The notes below the pieces were generated by a model, which was not told where the DNA came from, made no database searches, and saw only the letters and a program-made list of their open reading frames with translations. A DNA stretch of 64,000 nucleotides, taken from the NCBI RefSeq assembly GCF_036013645.1, contig NZ_CP107869.1, positions 8,680,001-8,744,000 on the forward strand, in the 5' to 3' direction. Of this stretch, positions 24,231 through 31,752 are shown one piece after another. Within the stretch, counting starts at the first letter, position 1, and each line of letters opens with the position of its first letter. The position numbers were made by a program, and so were the translations under genes. The DNA is from Streptomyces sp. NBC_00490 (GTDB taxonomy: Bacteria > Actinomycetota > Actinomycetes > Streptomycetales > Streptomycetaceae).

Positions 24231-25331
24231 TCAGGAGGAGCCGGAAAGGCGGTAGACCTGATGGGCATTGTGTGCTCCCGCCCACTCTGCGAGCCGCAGC
24301 GCGTCGGACAGGCTCAGCTCGTCGTCGTCCACCCGGTCCTGGAGCAGCTCGCCCAGGCCCTTGCGGAAGGACAGCGCGCCGAGCGCGTAGAACTCGGACA
24401 GACCGTACGCGTCGGAGCTGTACAGCAGTTTGCGGAACGGTGTGATCTCCAGCGCCTCCTCCAGTACCGCCCGTGCCCGTGCCGGACCGACGTGGTGCAA
24501 GGTCAGGCCCACATCGAGGTACACCTGCTCGAAGACCGCCGCCAGATAGCCGGCCTGCCGCTGATACGGCCAGCAGTGCAGCAGCAGTACCGGGATCGTA
24601 CCGGCGGTCAGATGCAGCCAGTCCGTGAGGTGGGTGGGATCCGCCCGGTGCAGCCGGATGTCGTTGTCGCCGAACCCCGTGTGCAGCTGGAGCGGGAGGC
24701 CCAGGTCGACCGCCGTCCAGAGCAGGTTCCGGACGAGGACCGGGTCCTCCAGTCGGCCGCCCACCGCGAGCCGGTGCCGCGCTGCCCGCTCGACCTCCGC
24801 CGCTGACGGACGCGCCGGATCCAGGTCGAAGCCCGTCCGGTAGGCCGCCACGGACTTCACCGCCACCACGCCCGGCCGCCCCACCGCCTGCCGCGCGGCC
24901 GAGTGGAAGGCCCGCGCGTAGGCGTCGGGCTCCACGCCCCCGGCGGCCATCGCCTCCTCGACGCTCTCCAGCCGGACGACCTCGTACACGTCGTCCGCGG
25001 CGAGCTCGGCCGGGGCGATTCCGGTGTCCACGCAGTACGTGCCGGTGCCCGCGGCGGCCAGGAAGCGGCGGTTCACCTCCCGCCAGCCCAGCTCCGTCCG
25101 CCGCGCCAGGTACTCCCGCGGTGGGGCGTGCCGGTCCAGGTCGAGCAACGGTGCGCAGTGGCGGCGTACGGCCACGCCCACCGGGGTGTCGAAGGGCGAG
25201 CCGCCCGGCCGGCGGTCGCCCTCGGTCAGCAGCGACTCGAAGCCGGGCCGGTCCAGGTCGGCGGTCACGACACCGTGGCAGTGGTGGTCGACCAGGCTCA
25301 GGGCGGCGAGCGCCTCGTGGACCGCGCCCAT
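24231..25331 (-). CDS. Amidohydrolase-family protein, FluG N-domain-like
   Basis: A 366-residue TIM-barrel hydrolase. Metal-site candidates are VDHHCHG near residue 15, LQLHTGFGDNDIRLH in the middle, VLLLHCWPYQRQAGYL, and LLYSSDAYGLSEFYALG near the end, where the Asp of SSDAYG is the usual catalytic base. This layout is that of the amidohydrolase half of fungal FluG, in which it is fused to a glutamine-synthetase domain; here the GS-like gene ends one base upstream. The pair probably makes and breaks gamma-glutamyl amides. ATG 25331 is read directly after the GS stop, so the two are co-translated. Confidence 0.85.
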   Translation of the reverse strand: MGAVHEALAALSLVDHHCHGVVTADLDRPGFESLLTEGDRRPGGSPFDTPVGVAVRRHCAPLLDLDRHAPPREYLARRTELGWREVNRRFLAAAGTGTYCVDTGIAPAELAADDVYEVVRLESVEEAMAAGGVEPDAYARAFHSAARQAVGRPGVVAVKSVAAYRTGFDLDPARPSAAEVERAARHRLAVGGRLEDPVLVRNLLWTAVDLGLPLQLHTGFGDNDIRLHRADPTHLTDWLHLTAGTIPVLLLHCWPYQRQAGYLAAVFEQVYLDVGLTLHHVGPARARAVLEEALEITPFRKLLYSSDAYGLSEFYALGALSFRKGLGELLQDRVDDDELSLSDALRLAEWAGAHNAHQVYRLSGSS

Positions 25332-25332
25332 G

Positions 25333-26745
25333 TCAGTACTTCCAGCGGTACGCCGCAGCGACCTGCTCGTCGTCCAGCCCGGCCACGGCCGCGATCTCGC
25401 CTTCCCGTACGGCGATCACGGCGTCGGCGAGGACCGTGCCCAGGGCTCCGCGCAGCGTCTTGTCCCCGCGGAACTCCACCACCGCCTCCGCCAGCGACGC
25501 GGGCAGCCGGCGCACGCCGCGGGCCGTCGCGGCGCCGGCTTCGAGGCGGGCCGGGTCGCCGGTGATCTCCTCGGGGAGCGGCGTGGACGACGTGATGCCG
25601 TCCAGGCCCGCGGCGATCACACTGCCCAGCGCCAGATACGGGTTGGCGGCCAGGTCGACCGGCTTGACCTCCAGGTTGGCCGCCTGGTCGCGCAGGCCGA
25701 GGGTGCCGGTGACGACGCGCAGCGCCGCCTCGCGGGTCTCGCGGCCCCAGGCGGTGAACACCCCTGCCCACTGGGAGGGTTTGAGGCGCAGATAGCTGGC
25801 CGGGCTGGGTGCGGTGACGGCCGTGAGGGCCGGGAGGTGGGCCAGTACCCCGGCCGCGAAGGACTCCGCCTGTGCCGTCATGCCGTAGCGGCCGTCGCCG
25901 CCCGCGTGGAGGTTCGTGCCGTCGCGCCAGGCGGAGAGATGGAGATGGCCGCCGTTGCCGACGCCCTGGGCGAGGACCGCCGGGGCGAACGAGACCACGA
26001 ACCCGTGGCGCGCGGCCACCGCGCGGATCGTCTGCCGCACCAGTACGCTCCGGTCCGCCGCCGCCACCGGGTCCAGGGCGCCGACCGAGACCTCGAACTG
26101 CCCGGCCGCGTACTCGGGATGGAGCTGCTCGACGTCGACGCCCTGTGCAGCGAACGCGGCCAGCAGATCGGCCGTGTAGTCGCTGACCTCGACCTGGCGG
26201 ATCGCGCCGTAGGCCGGACCCGACAGGGCGGGGACGAAGTCCCCCTCGGCCGACGGGCCTTGGCCGATCGCCCACTCGACCTCGACGGCCGCCTTGAAGG
26301 TGATCCCGTGCCGCCGCTCCGCGTCCGCGACGAGCCGGCGCAGGAAGGTGCGGGTGCAGCCCGGGTGCCGCTCGCCCTCCTGGGTGATGCGGTCGACCGG
26401 CGCCCAGGCCCAGCCGGGCTGCCCGGCCAGGACCACGAGCCGGTCGAGGTCGGGGTAGAGGCGCAGATCGCCGTCCGGGGAGCCGAGGACGTCGGTGCTG
26501 ACGATGGAGTCGTTCGCCAGGAAGGTGTCGAAGACCGGTGACATACCGACGCCCCAGGCCGCGGCCGAGGCCAGCCTGGCCGTCGGGACCGTCTTGACCC
26601 GGCCGACGCCCGCGGTGTCGACGTAGGACAGCACGACGCCGTGCACGCCCCGCTCGGCCAGTTCGTCGCTCAGGGCGGTGGCCCGGTCGACGTCACCGGG
26701 ACGCCCGCCCGGCACGGGGTCGGCGGGGTCGGAAAGGGGTGTCAT
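25333..26745 (-). CDS. Glutamine-synthetase-like gamma-glutamyl ligase
   Basis: A 470-residue GS-fold protein. The beta-grasp N-domain carries VHGVVLSYVDTAGVGRVK. Catalytic-domain motifs are FKAAVEVEWAI (metal ExE), GVGNGGHLHLSAW (ATP/glutamate loop), SYLRLKPSQWAG and the late NPYLALGSVIAAGLDGI. The C-terminal adenylylation loop of GlnA is absent. Its divergent N-domain resembles GlnA3/GlnA4/IpuC ligases, which attach glutamate to polyamines, ethanolamine or alkylamines, rather than making glutamine. The amidohydrolase partner one base downstream and the methyltransferase 30 bases upstream support an amine-catabolism or modification operon. The exact amine is unknown. Confidence 0.87.
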   Translation of the reverse strand: MTPLSDPADPVPGGRPGDVDRATALSDELAERGVHGVVLSYVDTAGVGRVKTVPTARLASAAAWGVGMSPVFDTFLANDSIVSTDVLGSPDGDLRLYPDLDRLVVLAGQPGWAWAPVDRITQEGERHPGCTRTFLRRLVADAERRHGITFKAAVEVEWAIGQGPSAEGDFVPALSGPAYGAIRQVEVSDYTADLLAAFAAQGVDVEQLHPEYAAGQFEVSVGALDPVAAADRSVLVRQTIRAVAARHGFVVSFAPAVLAQGVGNGGHLHLSAWRDGTNLHAGGDGRYGMTAQAESFAAGVLAHLPALTAVTAPSPASYLRLKPSQWAGVFTAWGRETREAALRVVTGTLGLRDQAANLEVKPVDLAANPYLALGSVIAAGLDGITSSTPLPEEITGDPARLEAGAATARGVRRLPASLAEAVVEFRGDKTLRGALGTVLADAVIAVREGEIAAVAGLDDEQVAAAYRWKY

Positions 26746-26775
26746 ACGTCCTCCACGACGGGCTGGGCCAGCGTG

Positions 26776-27579
26776 TCAGGGTTTCACGGCCACCGCGCCG
26801 AACTGCGGTACCACGCCCGGGGAGTCGGACTCGGCGCGCCACTGCGAGCACGACACCAGACCCGGCTCCAGGAAGTCCAGTCCGTCGAAGAACGCGGCGA
26901 TGTCGGTGCCGCTGCGGGCGGTGATCGGCGGGGTGGCGTTCTCGTTCCAGAACTTCATGGCCGGGATCTGGCCCGCGCCGCCGAGGGCGTCGTCGAAGGT
27001 GGGGTGGGTGAGCACCAGACAGCTGCCGGAGGGAACGTCGGCCAGCACCCGGCGGACGATGTCCCGCGCCTTGTCGTAGTCGAGCACGAAGTTGAGGATG
27101 CCCAGCATCAGCACCGCGACGGGCTCGGTGAAGTCCAGGGTGTGCGCGGCGCGTTCGAGGATCGCCTCCGGCTCGTGGACGTCGGCGTCGATGTAGGCGG
27201 TGACGCCCTCGCCGGTGCTGGTGAGCAGGGTGCGGGCGTGGGCGAGGACGACGGGGTCGTTGTCGACGTAGACGATCCGCGCGTCCGGGGCGATGCGCTG
27301 GGCGATCTCGTGGGTGTTGTCCACCGTCGGCAGGCCGGTGCCGAGGTCCAGGAACTGGCGCAGCCCACGCTCGGCGGCCAGGTGGCGCACGGCCCGGCCG
27401 AGGAAGTCGCGGTCGGCGCGGGCGATGGACCGGATGACCGGGAACATCCCGGCGACCTGCTCGCCGACCCGCTGGTCGACCTCGTAGTTGTCCGTGCCGC
27501 CGATCCAGTAGTTCCACACGCGCGCGTTGTGCGCGACACCGGTGTTCAGCCTCGACGGCAGGTCCGGGGTGTCACTCAC
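26776..27579 (-). CDS. SAM-dependent methyltransferase, DUF574 (Methyltransf_19) family
   Basis: A 267-residue protein of the actinomycete-specific DUF574 family. It opens with NTGVAHNARVWNYWIGGTDNYEVDQR, followed by FLDLGTGLPTVDNTHEIAQ as SAM motif I, VYVDNDPVVLAHA as motif II, and the C-terminal FFDGLDFLEPGLV. GTG 27579 is chosen because GAGGAGAGGA precedes it and the family starts here; an upstream in-frame ATG would add 18 unlike residues. Targets are unknown. It heads the GS/amidohydrolase/Nudix-like operon. A paralogue lies at 42303-43121. Confidence 0.9.
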   Translation of the reverse strand: MSDTPDLPSRLNTGVAHNARVWNYWIGGTDNYEVDQRVGEQVAGMFPVIRSIARADRDFLGRAVRHLAAERGLRQFLDLGTGLPTVDNTHEIAQRIAPDARIVYVDNDPVVLAHARTLLTSTGEGVTAYIDADVHEPEAILERAAHTLDFTEPVAVLMLGILNFVLDYDKARDIVRRVLADVPSGSCLVLTHPTFDDALGGAGQIPAMKFWNENATPPITARSGTDIAAFFDGLDFLEPGLVSCSQWRAESDSPGVVPQFGAVAVKP

Positions 27580-27699
27580 GTCTCGTCCTCTCCTCGCTCC
27601 GACGACCGCGGCGCCGCAGCCCGTCGTCGCCATTGTGCCGCCGGATGATCAAGCTGTCCCGGAATCGGCTCAAGTGAGCGGTGCGGAAGAGGGGTTGTC

Positions 27700-28479
27700 C
27701 TAGCTCAGCACGTCGTCGAGGCGCTTGGTGCCCGCGCTCACCGCGTCCTTGACGCTGTCGTGCTCGATGCCGTCCAGACCACCGCCCGTCACCGTGATCG
27801 CGTCCGTGCCGACGCGTACGGCGGCGACGTCCAGGGTGAGGGTGGCCGGGTTGCCGCCGGACGTGCCCTGGACCGTCACTCGCAGCCCCTCTCGTGCGTC
27901 GCCCTCATCGGGCAGCGAGGTCTCGATGACCTGCACCGTGCGCCTGTCGCCCGCGGAGTCGATCGCGATGAACTGGTCGCACTTGGTCGGCAGGGACTTC
28001 AGCCAGGCCAGGGAGGCGTCGAGGCCCGGTTGCCGGTAGGCGCCCACCTGGTAGAGCAGCCGGGAGTCCTCCTCCTCGAAGCCGGTGAGCGCGGAGGCGC
28101 CGGACGGCTTGCCGAGCAACTCGTCGCTGTAGAGGCCGTCGAGGAGCTTCTGGCAGTCGGCGGCGTCCGCCTTGGCGGTGAGGAAGTCGGCCACGTCGAC
28201 CTTGCCGATGAGCAGGCTGTCGCGCCAGGTCGCGGCGTCCTCGACCCGCGTCCAGTCGTCCTCGAGGTCGGTCTCGGTGATGAGGGCCCGGCGGGCCCCG
28301 GCCTCGGTGAGGCGGGCCGGGGCGGAGGCGGTCGGGGAGTCGGCGGCCAGGGGGGTGGCGCCGATGGCCGAGGCGCCGGCGTCCTTGTCGTCGTCCGAGC
28401 AGGCCGCGCAGGTCAGCAGCACGGTCGCTGCCAGGGCCGGGGCGAGGAAGCGGGCGGGTCGGGACGGACGACGGGTCAT
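27700..28479 (-). CDS. Secreted lipoprotein, unknown function
   Basis: A 259-residue lipoprotein. A basic start (TRRPSRPARF), hydrophobic segment and lipobox LTCAAC place the lipidated Cys at about residue 27, followed by an acidic SDDDKDAG stretch. The mature domain (LITETDLEDDWTRVED, then FEEEDSRLLYQVGAYRQP, and ALRVGTDAITVTGGGLDGI-like beta strands near the end) resembles the PknH-like extracellular sensor-domain lipoproteins common in Streptomyces. Its two remaining Cys (ADCQKLL and TKCDQFI) could form a disulfide, as in that family. No kinase is adjacent. The role is unknown. Confidence 0.75.
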   Translation of the reverse strand: MTRRPSRPARFLAPALAATVLLTCAACSDDDKDAGASAIGATPLAADSPTASAPARLTEAGARRALITETDLEDDWTRVEDAATWRDSLLIGKVDVADFLTAKADAADCQKLLDGLYSDELLGKPSGASALTGFEEEDSRLLYQVGAYRQPGLDASLAWLKSLPTKCDQFIAIDSAGDRRTVQVIETSLPDEGDAREGLRVTVQGTSGGNPATLTLDVAAVRVGTDAITVTGGGLDGIEHDSVKDAVSAGTKRLDDVLS

Positions 28480-28543
28480 CGCGGATGCCTCCTGGGGCGT
28501 GGGGGTGCTCTCAGCGCATCACCGGGCCGCGCGGCTCACCAGC

Positions 28544-28870
28544 TCAGTCGGACCGTTCGGGTGAGCGGTGGGGGAGATGGAGGCGGTGCTTGTGGCGGGT
28601 GCGGGGTTCCGGCTCCGCGTGCCGGGCGTGTTCCGCGTGCCCGGCCTCCAGGATGTTCACCCTGCGGCCGCCGCACTCGGGGCAGACCGCGTCGGCGAGG
28701 GGCGACCTGATGGCCCTGCCCGCCTCGTCGACGTACTCCTGTGTGGTCAGACCCGAGGTGTCCAGCGGGTCGGTGAAGAACATGACCCGGAAGGAGGCCT
28801 CCCAGGTGTGGCCGCAGTCTCCGCAGGTGAACGCGAAGGTCTCCGGCACCGATCGGGGCTCCGGCGTCAT
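28544..28870 (-). CDS. Small zinc-ribbon protein
   Basis: A 108-residue protein with two CxxC knuckles, TFAFTCGDCGHTWEASF near residues 15-18 and DAVCPECGGRRVN near 62-65, spaced as in a single rubredoxin-like zinc ribbon. A His/Arg-rich tail (GHAEHARHAEPEPRTRHKHRLHLPHR) follows and could bind metal or nucleic acid. ATG 28870 has GGAGG just upstream. The function is unknown. It lies between the lipoprotein and the K+ channel with no obvious partner. Confidence 0.75.
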   Translation of the reverse strand: MTPEPRSVPETFAFTCGDCGHTWEASFRVMFFTDPLDTSGLTTQEYVDEAGRAIRSPLADAVCPECGGRRVNILEAGHAEHARHAEPEPRTRHKHRLHLPHRSPERSD

Positions 28871-29014
28871 GGGTCCTCCGTCGTCGCGTGGGGGGCGTCG
28901 GCCCCAGCAGATGACGGCGTGCGGCGCACGGCAACTCGAACGAGCCGCCCGGCATGCCCGCCCGCACACCGCCGCCGACACTGACTCCAAGCGCCCGCAC
29001 CCGAAGGAGTCGCC

Positions 29015-29461
29015 ATGCTGCCCGGATTCCTGACCAGGGCCGTCGAGTTGCTGCTGGCCCGGGAGGGGCGCTCGCTCCATCTGAAGGCGGCGGGCGGTGC
29101 CACGGCCGTTCTCGCGGTGGTGATGCTGCTCGGTTCGTGGGCGGCGGTGGCCGCCGAGGAGGGGGCGCGGGGCGCCAATCTGACGTCGTACCCGAAGGCG
29201 CTGTGGTGGTCGATCGAGACGGCGACGACCGTCGGATACGGCGACTTCTTCCCGGTGACGCCGTGGGGCCGGGTCGTGGGCACGGTGGTGATGGTCGTCG
29301 GCATCACCACGTACGGCATGGTGACCGCGGCCCTGGCCACCTGGTTCGTCGCCCGGGAACAGAAGCGCAGCCACCGGCTGGGGCACGAGACGGTCCAGGC
29401 GCTGCACGAACGGTTCGACCGGCTGGAGCAGTTGGTGGCCGGGAAGGGCGACCGACACTGA
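29015..29461 (+). CDS. Two-TM potassium channel (KcsA-like)
   Basis: A 148-residue channel subunit. TM1 is GGATAVLAVVMLLGSWAAV. The pore helix and selectivity filter are ALWWSIETATTVGYGDFFP with TVGYGD at 72-77, the same filter as KcsA. TM2 is VVGTVVMVVGITTYGMVTAALATWF. A charged cytoplasmic helix ends the protein (ETVQALHERFDRLEQLV), as in KcsA tetramers. The extracellular turret is longer and acidic (AAEEGARGANLTS). ATG 29015 follows GAAGGAG. It is about 10 residues shorter than KcsA (160). It should assemble as a homotetramer in the cytoplasmic membrane. Confidence 0.92.
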   Translation: MLPGFLTRAVELLLAREGRSLHLKAAGGATAVLAVVMLLGSWAAVAAEEGARGANLTSYPKALWWSIETATTVGYGDFFPVTPWGRVVGTVVMVVGITTYGMVTAALATWFVAREQKRSHRLGHETVQALHERFDRLEQLVAGKGDRH

Positions 29462-29476
29462 TCGCTACCGGTCAGT
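29457..29476 (+). terminator. Hairpin at the K+ channel stop
   Basis: ACTGATCG (29457-29464) and CGGTCAGT (29469-29476) pair over 8 bp with one U-G around CTAC, and include the stop codon. It is followed by the P450 promoter and may separate the two units. Confidence 0.45.
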
Positions 29477-29486
29477 ACCCCGGCAC

Positions 29487-29514
29487 TTGACGCCCGTCAC
29501 CCCTCGGGTAGGGT
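29487..29514 (+). promoter_or_regulatory. Promoter of the P450 gene
   Basis: TTGACG (29487-29492), a 16-bp spacer and TAGGGT (29509-29514) match the vegetative HrdB-type consensus. The start codon is about 40 bases beyond the expected transcription start and has a GGGGGG ribosome site. Confidence 0.65.
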
Positions 29515-29561
29515 CCCGTGCGGCCTGTCATGGCCGGGCGCCGAAGGGGGGCGACAGCACG

Positions 29562-30971
29562 ATGGAATTCCATGTGGTCGACGAGGAGGAGTCCACGTCG
29601 GACGGGGCACGGCTGGAGGACCTGGCCCCCGAACCCCTGCTGACGCGGGACTACGAGACGCGCCCCGCGCTCGTCTACGAGCGGCTGCGTGAGCGCCACG
29701 GTCCCGTCGCACCGGTCGACCTGCTGGGCGTGCCCGCCTGGCTCGTGCTCGGCTACCGCGAGTCGCTCCAGGTGCTCCAGGACGACGCCGGCTGGCCGAA
29801 GGGCCTGGAGAACTGGCGGGCCCGCACCGAGGGCCGGGTGCCCGCCGACTGGCCGCTCGGCCCCTCCCTCGAGGTCAACCACGTGCTGATCCAGGGCGGT
29901 CCCGGCTACCCCCGGCTCCGCGGCGCCTGGGACACCGCCCTGCGGCCCTTCCAGGACCCGCGCCACCCGCAGGCCAAGCGGCTCAAGGCCGCCGTCACGG
30001 GCTACGCCGACGAGCTGATCGGCCTGCTCGCGCAGGGCGGCTGTACGGGCCACGCCGACCTGTCGGCGCAGTTCTCCCGCCCGTTGCCGCTGATGGCGGC
30101 GAGCCACCTCCTCGGCTTCCCCGGCTCGCAGGGCGACGACGCCCTGATGGACATGTGGCGGGTGCTGGACGCCGGCCCGGACGCCGAACCCGCCCTGGCG
30201 CGACTGCTGGTGACGCTCTCGGAGCTGGCCGCCGCGAAGCGGGAGAAGCCCGGCGACGACTTCCCCTCCCATCTGCTCGCCGCCCACCCGGACCTCACGG
30301 TCGACGAACTGGCCCGCGAACTGTTCATGTTGCTCGGCATGACCTCCGATCACGTCGGCATCCTCATCTCCAACACCGTCGTCGAGGTGATCTCCGGCGA
30401 GGGCGACGGCGGGGTGCGCCAGACGCTGTCCGCCGGCATGGTCCGGGAGACCATGAACCGGGTGGTCATGCGCAAGCCGCCGCTGGTCAACTTCGTGCCG
30501 AGGTTCGCGGCCGCGGACACCCCGCTCGGCGACTACACCATCCGCGCCGGCGACCCCGTGTGGGTCTCCTCCGCCGCCGCGCACGCCGACCCCCTGTTCG
30601 CCGGGCAGATGACACCGGGCTCCTCCAGCATCAGCAGCCGGGCACATCTGGCGTGGGGCGCGGGGCCCCGTCAGTGCCCGGCCCGGGAGCTGGCGTCGAC
30701 GATCGCGGCGGCCGGAGTGGGCCGCATCGTCGAACGGTTCGGTCATCTGGAGCTCGCCCTGCCGGCGGACCAACTGCCGTGGCGTTCCTCGCCGTTCATG
30801 CGGGGACTGCGATCCCTGCCGGTGCGCTACGAGCTGTCCGGCACGTTCGTGCCGCCGCCCGTACCGGCCGAGGCGCCCGCAGACGGCGCAGCGGAGGGAC
30901 AGGACCCGGCGGTGAAGCGGCGGTCGTCGCTGTGGCGGTATCTGACGGGGCTGATCCGGTCGGGAGACTAG
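29562..30971 (+). CDS. CYP157-like cytochrome P450 lacking the EXXR motif
   Basis: A 469-residue P450. The haem loop is AWGAGPRQCPAREL with axial Cys372. The I-helix region is FMLLGMTSDHVGILIS. In the K helix, where nearly all P450s have ExxR, it reads MVRETMNRVVMRKPP, that is Glu296-T-M-Asn299. Together with WGAGPRQCPA and KPPLVNFVPRFAAADTPLG this resembles the CYP157 family, known for losing EXXR and usually encoded in conservons. Here no conservon is adjacent. The C-terminus carries a Pro/Ala-rich extension and basic patch. ATG 29562 follows GGGGGG. Its stop overlaps that of the convergent response regulator within CTAG. No ferredoxin gene is nearby. Confidence 0.88.
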   Translation: MEFHVVDEEESTSDGARLEDLAPEPLLTRDYETRPALVYERLRERHGPVAPVDLLGVPAWLVLGYRESLQVLQDDAGWPKGLENWRARTEGRVPADWPLGPSLEVNHVLIQGGPGYPRLRGAWDTALRPFQDPRHPQAKRLKAAVTGYADELIGLLAQGGCTGHADLSAQFSRPLPLMAASHLLGFPGSQGDDALMDMWRVLDAGPDAEPALARLLVTLSELAAAKREKPGDDFPSHLLAAHPDLTVDELARELFMLLGMTSDHVGILISNTVVEVISGEGDGGVRQTLSAGMVRETMNRVVMRKPPLVNFVPRFAAADTPLGDYTIRAGDPVWVSSAAAHADPLFAGQMTPGSSSISSRAHLAWGAGPRQCPARELASTIAAAGVGRIVERFGHLELALPADQLPWRSSPFMRGLRSLPVRYELSGTFVPPPVPAEAPADGAAEGQDPAVKRRSSLWRYLTGLIRSGD

Positions 30972-31672
30972 GCGCCGGGCGTGACCTGTCCGTGCTGCCA
31001 GGCCCACGCGGCGATCTCCACGCGGTTCCGTGCCCGCAGTTTCAGCTGCACGCTGGACAGGTGCGTCTTGACCGTGGACAGCGAGACGTACAGCTCGGCG
31101 GCGATCTCGGCGTTGGTGCGGCCGAGGGCGACCAGCCGGACCACGTCGAGTTCGCGGTCCGTCAGTGGCTCGGTCACGGGTGCGGGGCGGGTGGCGGCGG
31201 CCGGCTGCGGGGCGTCCGTCACATGCTTCAGCAGGCGGACGGTGACCGAGGGGGAGACCAGCGAGTCGCCGGCCGCCGCGGCCCGGACCGCCTCGGCCAG
31301 GAGCGCGGGACCGGCGTCCTTGAGGAGGAAGCCGCAGGCGCCGCCGCGCAGCGCGCCGTACACGTACTCGTCGAGGTCGAAGGTGGTGACCACGACCACC
31401 CGCAGCGGGTCGGCGACATCCGGCCCGGCCAGCAGCCGGGTGGCCGCCAGTCCGTCCAGCTTCGGCATCCGGATGTCCAGCAGACACACGTCCGGACGCA
31501 GTTCACGGGCCAGTGCCACCGCCTCCTCGCCGTCGGCGGCCTCGGCGACGACGGTCATGTCGGGCTGCGCGTTCAGGAAGAAGCGGAAGCCGGTGCGGAC
31601 CATGTCCTGGTCGTCGGCGAGGAGCACCCGGATGGGGCTGCCGGGGGCGCCGGCCGGGCTGGGGGCGGTCAT
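30968..31672 (-). CDS. NarL/LuxR-type response regulator, orphan
   Basis: A 234-residue two-component regulator. The receiver domain opens IRVLLADDQDMVRTGF, the phosphoacceptor is Asp66 in CLLDIRMP, followed by VVVVTTF and the conserved Lys in GFLLKDAGPALL. The C-terminal LuxR HTH is LTDRELDVVRLVALGRTNAEIAAELYVSLSTVKTHLSSV. A histidine kinase normally sits next to such genes in Streptomyces, and none is present here. It lies downstream of an FtsX-type ABC exporter on the same strand but beyond a strong hairpin, so it probably has its own promoter. ATG 31672 has no strong Shine-Dalgarno. Confidence 0.93.
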   Translation of the reverse strand: MTAPSPAGAPGSPIRVLLADDQDMVRTGFRFFLNAQPDMTVVAEAADGEEAVALARELRPDVCLLDIRMPKLDGLAATRLLAGPDVADPLRVVVVTTFDLDEYVYGALRGGACGFLLKDAGPALLAEAVRAAAAGDSLVSPSVTVRLLKHVTDAPQPAAATRPAPVTEPLTDRELDVVRLVALGRTNAEIAAELYVSLSTVKTHLSSVQLKLRARNRVEIAAWAWQHGQVTPGA

Positions 31673-31706
31673 GGCTCGATCATGCCTCACGGACGCGGGT
31701 GGCCGG

Positions 31707-31737
31707 ACGGCCCGCCGCTGTCGTGGCGGCGGGCCGT
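31707..31737 (-). terminator. 12-bp hairpin after the ABC permease
   Basis: Arms 31707-31718 and 31726-31737 are exact inverted repeats (ACGGCCCGCCGC) with a 7-nt loop. It lies 16 bases after the permease stop on the minus strand and before the response-regulator start. Confidence 0.75.
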
Positions 31738-31752
31738 GCGCGGAGGGTCGGT

